Positions 44,896-52,831 of a stretch of DNA of 64,000 bases are shown here, piece after piece (the first letter of the stretch is position 1; each line of letters opens with the position of its first letter). This stretch comes from Microbispora hainanensis (GTDB lineage Bacteria; Actinomycetota; Actinomycetes; Streptosporangiales; Streptosporangiaceae). The DNA lies in assembly GCF_036186745.1 (NCBI RefSeq), contig NZ_CP108086.1, positions 8,246,001 to 8,310,000 of the forward strand, read 5' to 3'. The notes under the pieces are model-generated. The model saw only the letters and a program-made list of their open reading frames with translations, was not told the DNA's origin and made no database searches. The position numbers were made by a program, and so were the translations under genes.

Positions 44896-45200
44896 TGGTC
44901 TGGGTCGCGATCGTCGTCACGGCGGCCGGTTGTTACGCCGTGAAGCTGCTTGGCCTTTCGGTGCCGGCGGCGGTGCTGGAACGGCCCCTCGTCCGCAGGC
45001 TGGCCGCGCTGGTGCCGATCGCGGCGCTGGCCGCGCTGATCGCCCTGCAGACCTTCGCCGACGGTCGCACGCTCGTGGTCGACGCCCGGGCCGCCGGGCT
45101 CGCCGCGGCGGCCGTCGCGCTGCTGCTGCGCGCGCCGTTCCTGGTGGTCGTCGCGGTCGCCGTCGTCGTCACCGCCGCCGTCCGCGCCCTGACCGGCTGA
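44895..45200 (+). CDS. azlD: AzlD-family transport subunit
   Basis: This 101-residue protein has four hydrophobic segments, as in AzlD. It is coupled to azlC (TGATG). The pair is thought to form a branched-chain amino acid exporter. The conserved stretch RPLVRRLAALVPIAALAALI is typical. No regulator is nearby. Confidence 0.88.
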   Translation: MVWVAIVVTAAGCYAVKLLGLSVPAAVLERPLVRRLAALVPIAALAALIALQTFADGRTLVVDARAAGLAAAAVALLLRAPFLVVVAVAVVVTAAVRALTG

Positions 45201-45259
45201 AAGTCAGAGCTACTTGTGGTCGGGCCGGCCGGCGGGCAGCGGGTCGGCCGCCCGGCGGG

Positions 45260-46369
45260 TCAGCGGGCGAGGATCCTGTCGAGGTCGTAACTCACCGGGC
45301 GTTCGAGCTGTTCGTAGGTGCAGGACGCGGGCGTGCGGTCCGGGCGCCAGCGGCGGAACTGGGCGGTGTGCCGGAACCGGTCGCCCTCCATGTGGTCGTA
45401 GGCCACCTCGACCACACGTTCCGGCCGCAGCGGGATGAACGACAGGTCCTTCTTGGCATTCCACCGCGACACGGCGCCGGGCAGGCGCTGGCCCTGCGCG
45501 CCGCCCGTCGCGACCTCGGCCCAGTGTCCCCACGGATGCTCGCTCAGGTCCTCCACCCGGTAGGGCGCGAGCTCCTCGACGAGTTCCTCACGCCGCTTCA
45601 TCGGGAAGGACGCGGCGACGCCCACGTGGTGCAGGCGACCGTCCGGCGAGTAGAGCCCGAGCAGCAGCGAGCCGACGATCGGCCCCGACTTGTGCTCGCG
45701 GTAGCCCGCCACCACGCAGTCGGCCGTCCTCTCGTGCTTGACCTTGAACATCACGCGCTTGTCCGGCGTGTACGGCTGGTCGCCCGGCTTGACGACGATG
45801 CCGTCGAGACCTGCGCCCTCGAACGCGTCGAACCACTCGGCGGCCAGGCTCTCGTCCCGGGTGACCGGCGTGAGCCGTACGGACCGGCCCGCGCCCGCCA
45901 GCATCTCCTCCAGCCGGGCCCTCCGCGCCGAGAACGGCGCCTCCATGAGGTCCTCCGTCCCGGTGGCGAGCAGATCGAAGGCGACGAAGGACGCCGGCGT
46001 GTTCTCGGCCAGCAGCCGCACCCGGGACTGCGCGGGATGGATGCGCTGCTGCAACGCGTCGAAGTCGAGCGACTGGCCCCTGATCAGCACGATCTCGCCG
46101 TCCACGACGCACTTGGGCGGCAGCTCCTGCCGGATGGCCTCGACCAGCTCGGGGAAGTAGCGCGTGAAGGGCCGCTCGTTCCTGCTGCCGAGGAAGACCT
46201 CGTCGCCGTCGCGGAAGACGATGCAGCGGAAGCCGTCCCACTTCGGCTCGTAGAAGAGCGTGCCGTCCTGCTTCGGCAGCCCCTTGACGGCCTTGGCGAG
46301 CATCGGCGCGACCGGCGGCACGACCGGCAGATCCAGACCGGGGATCTCCGGCTCAACCGGAAGCTTCAT
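45260..46369 (-). CDS. ligC: ATP-dependent DNA ligase (LigC-type)
   Basis: This ligase has 369 residues. The nucleotidyl lysine is K43 in EPKWDGFR. The later motifs are GSRNERPF (III), DGEIVLI (IV), EGAGLDGIVVK and MFKVKHER (V). A C-terminal OB domain ends the chain. The size fits the mycobacterial LigC group used in back-up repair. The ATG at 46369 overlaps the stop of the reductase gene upstream by 17 bp. No Ku gene is seen in the window. Confidence 0.9.
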   Translation of the reverse strand: MKLPVEPEIPGLDLPVVPPVAPMLAKAVKGLPKQDGTLFYEPKWDGFRCIVFRDGDEVFLGSRNERPFTRYFPELVEAIRQELPPKCVVDGEIVLIRGQSLDFDALQQRIHPAQSRVRLLAENTPASFVAFDLLATGTEDLMEAPFSARRARLEEMLAGAGRSVRLTPVTRDESLAAEWFDAFEGAGLDGIVVKPGDQPYTPDKRVMFKVKHERTADCVVAGYREHKSGPIVGSLLLGLYSPDGRLHHVGVAASFPMKRREELVEELAPYRVEDLSEHPWGHWAEVATGGAQGQRLPGAVSRWNAKKDLSFIPLRPERVVEVAYDHMEGDRFRHTAQFRRWRPDRTPASCTYEQLERPVSYDLDRILAR

Positions 46370-47090
46370 CCTGCGCCTCCCTGATGTATCGGCAGAAGAG
46401 GAAGCCGTCATCTTCGAGCACCTGGGCGAGGGTCAGCGGCGTGTGCGATGCGACGCCGTCCAGTATGCGCGCCGCGTCGCCGCCGGTCAGCAGCGGGCTC
46501 ACGGTCAGCGCCAGCTCGTCGACCAGGCCGGCGGCGGCAAGCTGCGCGTTCACCCGGGGGCCGCCCTCGCACAGAACACGGCCGAGCCCCCGGGCGCGCA
46601 GCTCGCCGACGGCGGTCGCGAGATCGACCGTCTCCTCGCCCGCGACGATGACGTCGGCCCTCGCGGCCGCCTCCTCGCGGCGGTCCTTCGGCGCCGACTC
46701 GGTCGTGATCACGATCGTCCGGGCGTACGGCTCCGCCTCGGTGAACAGCTCACTGCCGAGGTCGAGGTCGAGGCGGCGGGTGACGACGGCGATGGGCGGC
46801 GCCGGGGGCCTGCCCTCCCGCAGGGCCCGCCACGACTCGCGCGGGCGGGCCGGCCGGTATCCCTCCGTGCGGACGGTGGCGGCCCCGGCCAGCACCACGT
46901 CGGCCAGGCCGCGCAGCACTCCGAAGATCCGCTTGTCGGCCCGGCCGGACAGGCCCTCCGAGTGGCCCTCGACCCAGGCCGCGCCGTCGGCGCTGCTCAC
47001 CATGTTGAGGCGCAGCCAGTGGTCGCGCGGATAGGCGTAGGCGGCGGGGATGTCCGGCTCGTCCTCGGCGTAGGGGTGGATGCGGCGCAC
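46353..47090 (-). CDS. RibD C-terminal-type pyrimidine reductase family protein
   Basis: This 245-residue protein has the NADPH-binding fold of the RibD C-terminal domain. The NMVSSADGAAWVEGHSEGLSG block near the N-terminus, the LRGLADVVLAGAATVRTEGY middle, and LCEGGPRVNAQLAAAGLVDELALTVSPLLTGG are all diagnostic. It lacks the deaminase domain of RibD, so it may be a stand-alone reductase of riboflavin synthesis or a related dehydrogenase. The GTG at 47090 with AGGA upstream is the best start. Confidence 0.85.
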   Translation of the reverse strand: MRRIHPYAEDEPDIPAAYAYPRDHWLRLNMVSSADGAAWVEGHSEGLSGRADKRIFGVLRGLADVVLAGAATVRTEGYRPARPRESWRALREGRPPAPPIAVVTRRLDLDLGSELFTEAEPYARTIVITTESAPKDRREEAAARADVIVAGEETVDLATAVGELRARGLGRVLCEGGPRVNAQLAAAGLVDELALTVSPLLTGGDAARILDGVASHTPLTLAQVLEDDGFLFCRYIREAQDEASG

Positions 47091-47485
47091 GCTTCCTACA
47101 GTGGCACACGGCACCGACAACCCCGCCGCGACGCCCCGTGCCCGGGGTGCCGCCACCGGCCGGGCCGGCGATCCCCCGGCCAGAGCCCGCTGTCCCGGTG
47201 GCCCTGCCCGCGGACGGTGCGGCGCCGCCCGGTCGCCCGGCCAGGGCCCGCTCCCGTGGCCGTGCCCGCGGATGGTGCGGCGCCGCCCGGTCGCCCGGCT
47301 CGTCCACACGCTCTCCGCCGAGTGATCGCCTCTCCTGGCCCGGCGATCACTCCCCCGATGTTCGTTTCGTCCCCTCCCGGCACCCCGACACGGCGCGAAA
47401 TTCACGGTCAGGCGGCTTCGCCGTTCTAATCTTTCGGCCGGTCGCAACAGGCCATGTGATTCGAGGACATCCGGGGGGCGGACAT
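47091..47485. other. Gap of about 395 bp holding a period-58 repeat
   Basis: Only a degenerate tandem repeat is seen, plus an AT-richer stretch near 47400-47480 before the tyrosinase-fold gene, which could hold its promoter. No gene was found. Confidence 0.4.
47170..47300. repeat. Degenerate 58-bp tandem repeat, about two copies
   Basis: GCCCGCGGAYGGTGCGGCGC continuing GCCCGGTCGCCCGGC starts at 47206 and again at 47264. The block before it (CCGGCCAGAGCCCGCT) repeats as CCGGCCAGGGCCCGCT. It makes open frames on all strands that are not genes. Confidence 0.8.
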
Positions 47486-48346
47486 ATGCGCGGGCCGAGC
47501 AGGCGGGAGATGCTGGCGTCGGCGGTGTGGGGAACGGCGGCGATCGCGTTCGGGGTGCGCGGCCCGGCGGCGCACGCGGCCCCGGTCACGGTACGCCGGC
47601 GGATCGGCGACCTGCCCAAGGAGCAGTGGGAGGCGTTCGTCCGGGCGGTGCGCACGCTGAAGGCACGGGGGACCTACGACGCGCTGGTCAACGCCTACAC
47701 CGAGCAGTTCGCGGCCACCCACGCCAACGGCTTCTTCCTGCCGTGGCAGCGTAGATATCTCCTGCACTTCGAGCGGGAGCTCCAGCGCATCGATCCGGCC
47801 GTGTCCGTGCCGTACTGGGACTGGACGCGCGACAGCCGATCACCGCAGCGCTCGGTGGTGCTGTCGAAGGAGTATTTCGGGGGAAACGGCGACGCGAAAC
47901 ACGATCAGGCCGTGCTCAACGGTGCGTTCGCCGGGTGGACGGCCAGAATCCCACGACCTCATCCGCTCCGGCGTTCCTACGCCGACGGCGGGAAGATCCC
48001 CGCGTGGGCCTCGCCCGATCTCATCGTGAACATGCTGAAAAATCCGGACTTCCAGGTGTTCAACATGCAGATGGAGGTTCACATCGGCGCGGTGCAGATG
48101 GGCATCGGAGGCGACCTGGCCCTGCCCTCCGCCCCGAACGACCCCTTGTATTGGGTCATCGCCTGCTTCGGCGACCTGCTGTGGCACACATGGCGCACCC
48201 GCCATCCCGGTGCCCCGATCCGGTCGGCGTACGGGAACGTCACCGAGTCCAGCCGCCTGCCCCGGTACAGCGAGAAGGTCGCGAACGTCCTGGACGTCGA
48301 GAAGCTGGGTTACCGCTACGACGGCGTGTGGCCGCGCACGCGCTGA
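47486..48346 (+). CDS. Tat-exported tyrosinase-fold protein lacking most copper ligands
   Basis: This 286-residue protein has a Tat signal (SRREMLASAVWGTAAIAF; cleavage near AHAAP). The fold marks of tyrosinase are present: FLPWQRRYLLHFEREL, VPYWDWTRDS, and NDPLYW...DLLWHTW. The copper ligands are largely missing. In CuA the PWHR histidine is Q88 and no first histidine is seen; only H79 fits. In CuB the HNxVH pair reads VHIGAVQ (Q204 in place of the second His) and the HH before the last Asp is I225-A226. It is therefore probably not a working oxidase. It could be a binding or scaffold protein. Confidence 0.75.
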   Translation: MRGPSRREMLASAVWGTAAIAFGVRGPAAHAAPVTVRRRIGDLPKEQWEAFVRAVRTLKARGTYDALVNAYTEQFAATHANGFFLPWQRRYLLHFERELQRIDPAVSVPYWDWTRDSRSPQRSVVLSKEYFGGNGDAKHDQAVLNGAFAGWTARIPRPHPLRRSYADGGKIPAWASPDLIVNMLKNPDFQVFNMQMEVHIGAVQMGIGGDLALPSAPNDPLYWVIACFGDLLWHTWRTRHPGAPIRSAYGNVTESSRLPRYSEKVANVLDVEKLGYRYDGVWPRTR

Positions 48347-48379
48347 CCTCGTCCGGGCGGCCGGCGACAGGCGGCGCGC

Positions 48380-49255
48380 TCAGTCGTCGTCACGGTGGAG
48401 CAGGTCGCTCTCCACCGCCTCGATCACCTGCTGAAGGTGCAGGCCGCGGGCCGCGTCCAGCTCGTGCCGCCGGCGGTGCCCGGCGGCGTCCGCGAACTCG
48501 CGGTACATGGTGTCGACGGCCTCCCTGCCGACGGCGGCCACGCCGTCGACGGCCGCCACGCCGCCGGAGCCGAACACCTCGATCTCGGCGCGCTCCCTGA
48601 CGGGCTCGGGCGAGGTGTACATGGAGACCTCGCTGTAGGTCCCGCCCTCATGCTCGAACATCATCCCGAACCAGCCGGTCGGCTGGCCGTGCGCGTGAAC
48701 GCCGATCACACGGCCGAGCGCGGCGTCGAGGAGATCCAGGAGATCGGGGCCGAGGTCCCCGCGCAGCACGCTCAATCCTCTGCGCCATGGGCGCGGATCG
48801 GGCGGAGCTGTCGTGACGACCAGACCGCTGGCCCCCTTCGGAAAGGTCTTCGGAACCGCGTCGGTCAGGAAGTGGCGGACCGTCGCCGAGTAACGCCAGA
48901 GCAGCGCGAGCTGCGAGACCGTGGGTCCGGCGGCCTCGGCCAGACGCTCCGCGCCGGCCAGGTCGCCCGCGACGGGCCGTTCCAGGAGCAGTGCCTTGTC
49001 CTGCCCCGCCGCGACCTCCGCCAGGTAGGGCTGGACGGGAGGCGGCACGGCGAACACCACCGCCTCGCAGTGGTCGAGCAGGTCCTCGAAGCGGCCGCAC
49101 GCCGGCACGCCGTACTGCGCCGCGAGCGCCTGCGTGGGACCCGGCGATCGCGCCCACACGCCCGCGAAGCGCGCTTCTGGACACGCCGCGATGGCTGGTG
49201 CGTGCACCTCCGCCGCCCGGCGGCCCGCACCGACGAGGCCGATGGCGATAGCCAT
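48380..49255 (-). CDS. Gfo/Idh/MocA-family oxidoreductase
   Basis: This protein has 291 residues. The Rossmann motif GLVGAGRRAAEVHAPAI starts at residue 6, and the C-terminal substrate domain follows. The EKP catalytic motif is replaced by LERPV (ERP in place of EKP), so the lysine is missing. Reaction and substrate are unknown; many relatives act on sugars. The ATG at 49255 is preferred over a longer frame because the Rossmann strand begins there. Confidence 0.78.
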   Translation of the reverse strand: MAIAIGLVGAGRRAAEVHAPAIAACPEARFAGVWARSPGPTQALAAQYGVPACGRFEDLLDHCEAVVFAVPPPVQPYLAEVAAGQDKALLLERPVAGDLAGAERLAEAAGPTVSQLALLWRYSATVRHFLTDAVPKTFPKGASGLVVTTAPPDPRPWRRGLSVLRGDLGPDLLDLLDAALGRVIGVHAHGQPTGWFGMMFEHEGGTYSEVSMYTSPEPVRERAEIEVFGSGGVAAVDGVAAVGREAVDTMYREFADAAGHRRRHELDAARGLHLQQVIEAVESDLLHRDDD

Positions 49256-49364
49256 ACCGTCCACTGTAGGCACCGCCTCCCGGCCCGGGGTGCGTAGGGG
49301 TGTGGGAATCGACCTGGGAGGACGCCGTGCGCACCGCCGGCTAGGAGGGGGCGAGCTTTCACCA

Positions 49365-49406
49365 CTGACCGCACCGCCCTGACCGCACCGCCCTGACCGC
49401 ACCGCC
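49365..49406. repeat. 14-bp tandem repeat, three copies
   Basis: CTGACCGCACCGCC is repeated exactly at 49365, 49379 and 49393, in the gap between the Gfo/Idh/MocA start and the DUF2267 stop. Confidence 0.9.
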
Positions 49407-49419
49407 CCGGCCGTACGGC

Positions 49420-49785
49420 TTACTCCGCGGCCTGCTGGAACTCGGCCGGCAGCTGCGACATGGCATGGTCGAAGGTCTCGTCCGGAACAGCGTCCCGCAG
49501 CGTCAGCAGGACGGCCCGGATCCCTCCCCTCGCCTCCTCCTCGGTCAGCCCTGTGCGTTTGCCGATCAGCACGACGAACTCGCGGAACCCGAGCCGCTGG
49601 ATCGAATCACTGACGTGGACCGACTCCCGGAGAGGCTCCGGAAGTTCGAACGCGAGATGCTGAGCCTCCGTGGCGCTGAGCCGGTCTCCCAGGAGCTCCA
49701 GTGTCGCGCGGCTCAGATCCGCCGCCTCCTCGCGCGACAGGCCGCTGCGCTCGGCCACCCTGCCGAAGAAGTCCCTGTGGTCCAT
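49420..49785 (-). CDS. DUF2267 protein
   Basis: This 121-residue protein is made of two similar helical halves, as in DUF2267: DFFGRVAERSGLSREEAADLSRATLELLGDRLS and EFVVLIGKRTGLTEEEARGGIRAVLLTLRDAVP. It closes with FDHAMSQLPAEF. GGAGCCAGG precedes the ATG at 49785. The function is unknown; relatives appear in stress and gas-vesicle neighbourhoods. Confidence 0.85.
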   Translation of the reverse strand: MDHRDFFGRVAERSGLSREEAADLSRATLELLGDRLSATEAQHLAFELPEPLRESVHVSDSIQRLGFREFVVLIGKRTGLTEEEARGGIRAVLLTLRDAVPDETFDHAMSQLPAEFQQAAE

Positions 49786-50205
49786 CCTGGCTCCATTCCC
49801 ACCGGTGTCCTCCCGACACCGAGCAGGCGGACCGCTTGGAGCGATACATGTCGAGGTCCCCGGCACCTCTGGCTTGTGAGCGGAAACGACACCGAGGTCT
49901 GGCCGTTCGGGTCTGGCCGTTCGCAAGGGGCGACGCGCGATGGACGTGATCTGAGGCGAGATCGGCAAGGCCCGCATCAGGGCTGAGGTCATGGGCGAGG
50001 AGATGCGTCGGCACGGTCGAGGTGGAGATCCTGGTCCAGAACAGCCGTAACGGCGATGACGGCGAGCTGGCGTTCGAAGTGGTCGAGGCAAGCGGTCCGA
50101 AGGGCGGCGACACCCACCGCATCACCTTCCCGATGACCCCTGTCTTCGGGCCTCACGGCCGAGAGCCCGCGGGGAGGAACGAGCGCCCGCGAACGCGCGC
50201 CTAGT
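49786..50205. other. Gap of about 420 bp without a convincing gene
   Basis: No family-matching frame is seen. A plus-strand frame at 50022-50204 is open but has no recognised domain. Its stop directly precedes the hairpin at 50206. Confidence 0.35.
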
Positions 50206-50239
50206 GCGGTCCCACCCTCGGGTAAGAGGGCGGGACCGC
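50206..50239. terminator. Strong hairpin downstream of the 84-aa gene
   Basis: GCGGTCCC-A-CCCTC pairs with GAGGG-C-GGGACCGC around GGGTAA (one internal mismatch). It lies 13 bp after the stop of the minus-strand gene at 50253. No T-run is present. Confidence 0.65.
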
Positions 50240-50252
50240 CGTAGGACGCACA

Positions 50253-50507
50253 TTACGCCCTGGTAGTCGCGGTGCGGCTCCGGCCCGTCGCCGTACCGAC
50301 GGTCTCCCGCTCCTGCCTCTCCTGCTGGCGGGCGGACCTGGAGAGGCCCTCCAGCTCGTGCGCGGTCTCCTCGAACTCCTGCGCGGCCTCCCGGCTCATC
50401 CTGCTCACGATCCTGCGCCCGCGGAGGGCCATGTCCTCGTACACCTCGCCGGCCTTGGCCAGGGCGTACGGCCCGACGCCCGCGAGGGCGCAGAACGGCT
50501 TGGACAT
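50253..50507 (-). CDS. Small helical protein of unknown family (84 aa)
   Basis: The ATG at 50507 is chosen because GAGG lies 6 bp upstream; an ATG at 50549 has no ribosome site. The sequence starts MSKPFCALAGVGPYALAKAG, then reads as charged helix with heptad-like spacing (REAAQEFEETAHELEGLSRSARQQ). The tail is Arg/Thr-rich. I do not recognise the family. A membrane or phasin-like role would be a guess. Confidence 0.55.
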   Translation of the reverse strand: MSKPFCALAGVGPYALAKAGEVYEDMALRGRRIVSRMSREAAQEFEETAHELEGLSRSARQQERQERETVGTATGRSRTATTRA

Positions 50508-50606
50508 CGTGATCCTCTTGACCGGTGTCGTCACTTGGTCACTCTCCATACATATCGGTCTAGCGGCGGCTTCCAGCTGTTCCGGACAGGGGAAACCGGC
50601 CGGGCG

Positions 50607-50774
50607 TCAGGAAGGCGGCGTGCCGAGGGCGTCCGTCCCGGACCCGATGTCGCCGGCGGCCTGCTCCGGGCCGTTGTCCACGGCCCCGGAGGCATTCCGC
50701 GGATCCGTCCAGGTGATGTGGCCGGTATCCCCACGATCGTCGTCGGGCTCGCCGTAGCCGCAGCTCAGGCACAT
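50607..50774 (-). CDS. Small CxxC protein (55 aa)
   Basis: The frame reads MCLSCGYGEPDDDRGD, then TGHITWTDPRNASGAVDN and a Gly-rich tail. GGGGAG lies 7 bp before the ATG at 50774. The C-S-C-G-x-G-x-P-D-D start and the HIT segment recall a common small actinobacterial protein; this is recollection only. A metal or redox role is possible from the single CxxC. Confidence 0.6.
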   Translation of the reverse strand: MCLSCGYGEPDDDRGDTGHITWTDPRNASGAVDNGPEQAAGDIGSGTDALGTPPS

Positions 50775-51020
50775 GCGGTTGTCTCCCCCTGCTCGGTCGT
50801 GTGCACAACGGCCCCGCCCTCGGCAGCGGTGTGAGGGCGAGGCTCGGGTGTTCCAGGTTCGTCCGTGCGCGGTCTTGCCCGGGGACGAGCGCCCGCTCCC
50901 CCGTCGGCGAGCGCTCGCCAGGACCATCCCCGCACCCGTCTCCAGGGACACCGGGCGGGAATGCAAGAGCCGATCAAGAGCAGAGACAGCGGGACAAAAA
51001 CACCGCCCGGCGAGTCACGA

Positions 51021-52016
51021 TCAGCCGGACGGCCTCGCCTTGCTGGGCTGGACGCGCCTCGGCTCGCCGGGCATCTTGGGGTAGTTCGGCGGATAGGGCA
51101 TGTCGCCCCGCTCGTCGGCGTCGTACCACTCCAGCAGCGTGCCGATACCGAAGGCGTGGTCGTCGATCGCCCGGTGCACGTCGCCCAGCTCGGCGAACCG
51201 CTTCGGCATGGTTCTGATGTCGAAGTCGCGCGGGTCGCAGCCGGCCAGCTCATCCCAGGTCACGGGGGCCGAGACCCGGGCGTCGGGCCGCGCGCGGACC
51301 GAGTAGGCGGCCACCACCGTGCGGTCGCGGGCGTTCTGGTTGTAGTCGATGAAGACCTTCTCCCCCCGCTCCTCCTTCCACCAGGCGCTCGTCGCGAGGT
51401 CCGAGCGGCGCTCGACCTCGCGGGCGAAGGCGATCGCGGCGTACCGCACCTCGGTGAAGGTCCAGCGCGGCTCGATGCGTATGTTCACGTGGATGCCGCG
51501 GCTGCCCGAGGTCTTGGGGAAGCCCGTCATACCGAGCTCGTCGAGGATCTCCTTCACGGTGAAGGCCACCTGACGGGCCTGCTCGAACGACGTGCCGGGC
51601 TGCGGGTCGATGTCGATGCGCAGCTCGTCGGGGTGGTCGAGGTCGGCGCGGCGGGCGGGCCACGGGTGGAAGTCGATGGTGCCGAGGTTGGCGCACCACG
51701 CGATGGCCGCCACCTCGGTCGGGCAGAACGCGTCGGCCGTACGCCCGCTGGGGAAGCGCACCGTGACGGTCTCGATCCAGTCGGGATGCCGGGGCATCCG
51801 CTTCTGGTAGATGGCGTCGGTGCCGACGCCGTCGGGGTGCCGCTTGAGGTAGGTCGGCCGCTCCCGCAGGGCGCGCAGCACGCCGTCCCCCACGCTCACG
51901 TAGTACTCCACCAGGTCGCGCTTGGTGGCGCCTGCCTCGGGGAAGTAGACCTTGTCCGGATTGGTGACCTTGACGGTGCGGCCACCCACCTCTATCTCGA
52001 TGTACGGCGAAGCCAT
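51021..52016 (-). CDS. ligD: Stand-alone LigD-type polymerase domain (NHEJ primase-polymerase)
   Basis: This protein has 331 residues. The catalytic pair D135 and D137 lie in ELRIDIDPQP, followed by TSGSRGIHV (170-177) and a later ADERGD. No ligase or phosphoesterase domain is fused. In mycobacteria the LigD polymerase fills gaps in Ku-dependent end joining. There is no Ku in the window; the nearest ligase is the LigC-type enzyme 5 kb away. The ATG at 52016 is preferred because MASPYIEIEVGG starts the conserved part. Confidence 0.88.
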   Translation of the reverse strand: MASPYIEIEVGGRTVKVTNPDKVYFPEAGATKRDLVEYYVSVGDGVLRALRERPTYLKRHPDGVGTDAIYQKRMPRHPDWIETVTVRFPSGRTADAFCPTEVAAIAWCANLGTIDFHPWPARRADLDHPDELRIDIDPQPGTSFEQARQVAFTVKEILDELGMTGFPKTSGSRGIHVNIRIEPRWTFTEVRYAAIAFAREVERRSDLATSAWWKEERGEKVFIDYNQNARDRTVVAAYSVRARPDARVSAPVTWDELAGCDPRDFDIRTMPKRFAELGDVHRAIDDHAFGIGTLLEWYDADERGDMPYPPNYPKMPGEPRRVQPSKARPSG

Positions 52017-52426
52017 GCACGTGACACTACCCGGATGAGGGGGTCCGTCCCGGGCTGCCGACGGCGGCCGGACCGGGCGCTCCCACGGCCGCGCCCTCCC
52101 GGCGCAGGCACGTGGTCGCGTACGGCGCGCTCGCGTTCGGACTGCGCCGCACGCGACGGGACGGACCACGACGGCCGCCCGCGGGCGGCCTCCTCTCGCC
52201 GTCCGGCGGCGTCCAGCACGGGTCGGGTGCCTCGCCGCCCTGACGGCGGTGTGGGTGACCGCCCCCGCGCGGGTGACGGCGATCAACCCCCTCGTCAATG
52301 AAGACGCCGGAAGACCTGGGAAAGGATGCTCCGCCTCGTCAACATGTGCGGGGAAGATCCGGGGCGTCCGCGGAGTTTCCCACTTCGTAATCCCCGCGAG
52401 GGGCCCACGAAGGCAGGGTGGTGAGC
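52017..52426. other. Divergent gap of about 410 bp without a gene
   Basis: The gap separates the LigD-type gene (minus) and msrB (plus). It is GC-rich with no family-matching frame. The last 100 bp before msrB are slightly AT-richer and may hold its promoter. Confidence 0.4.
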
Positions 52427-52828
52427 ATGGAGAAGGTAATCAAGAGCGACGCCGAGTGGCGCGCGCAGCTTTCCCCCGAGGAGTACCGGGTCCTCCGGCA
52501 GGCGGGGACCGAGCGCCCGTTCAGCGGCGAGTACGTCGACACCAAGACGGTCGGCGTCTACTCCTGTCGCGCCTGCGGGGCGGAGCTGTTCCGGTCGGAG
52601 ACGAAGTTCGAGTCGCACTGCGGCTGGCCGTCGTTCTACGAGCCGTCCGAGTCGCAGGCCGTGACCCTGCACGAGGACGACTCGCTCGGCATGCGCCGGG
52701 TGGAGGTCCGCTGCGCCCGCTGCGACTCGCACCTCGGGCACGTGTTCCACGGCGAGGGCTATCCCACGCCGACCGACGACCGCTACTGCATCAACTCCGT
52801 CTGCCTGACGCTGCAGCCGGGCGAGTGA
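52427..52828 (+). CDS. msrB: Peptide-methionine (R)-S-oxide reductase
   Basis: This 133-residue zinc-type MsrB repairs the R-sulfoxide of methionine. Zinc is held by C47, C50, C96 and C99; the catalytic cysteine is C121 in RYCINSVCL. The ATG at 52427 matches the usual MEKVxKSDAEW start; two in-frame GTGs lie 6 and 9 bp upstream. It converges with the next gene with a 3-bp gap. Confidence 0.95.
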   Translation: MEKVIKSDAEWRAQLSPEEYRVLRQAGTERPFSGEYVDTKTVGVYSCRACGAELFRSETKFESHCGWPSFYEPSESQAVTLHEDDSLGMRRVEVRCARCDSHLGHVFHGEGYPTPTDDRYCINSVCLTLQPGE

Positions 52829-52831
52829 CGC

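Noticed and set aside
49256..49402. N-terminal extension of the Gfo/Idh/MocA protein
   Set aside because: The extra 49 residues are low-complexity and lie before the Rossmann strand.
50022..50204. 60-residue plus-strand ORF
   Set aside because: It has a GTG start and no recognised family; HRITFPMTPVFG has no known match I can name. It could be real, but there is too little to support it.
52017..52298. 94-residue N-terminal extension of the LigD-type polymerase
   Set aside because: Arg/Ala-rich sequence without conservation; the family starts at MASPYIEIEV.
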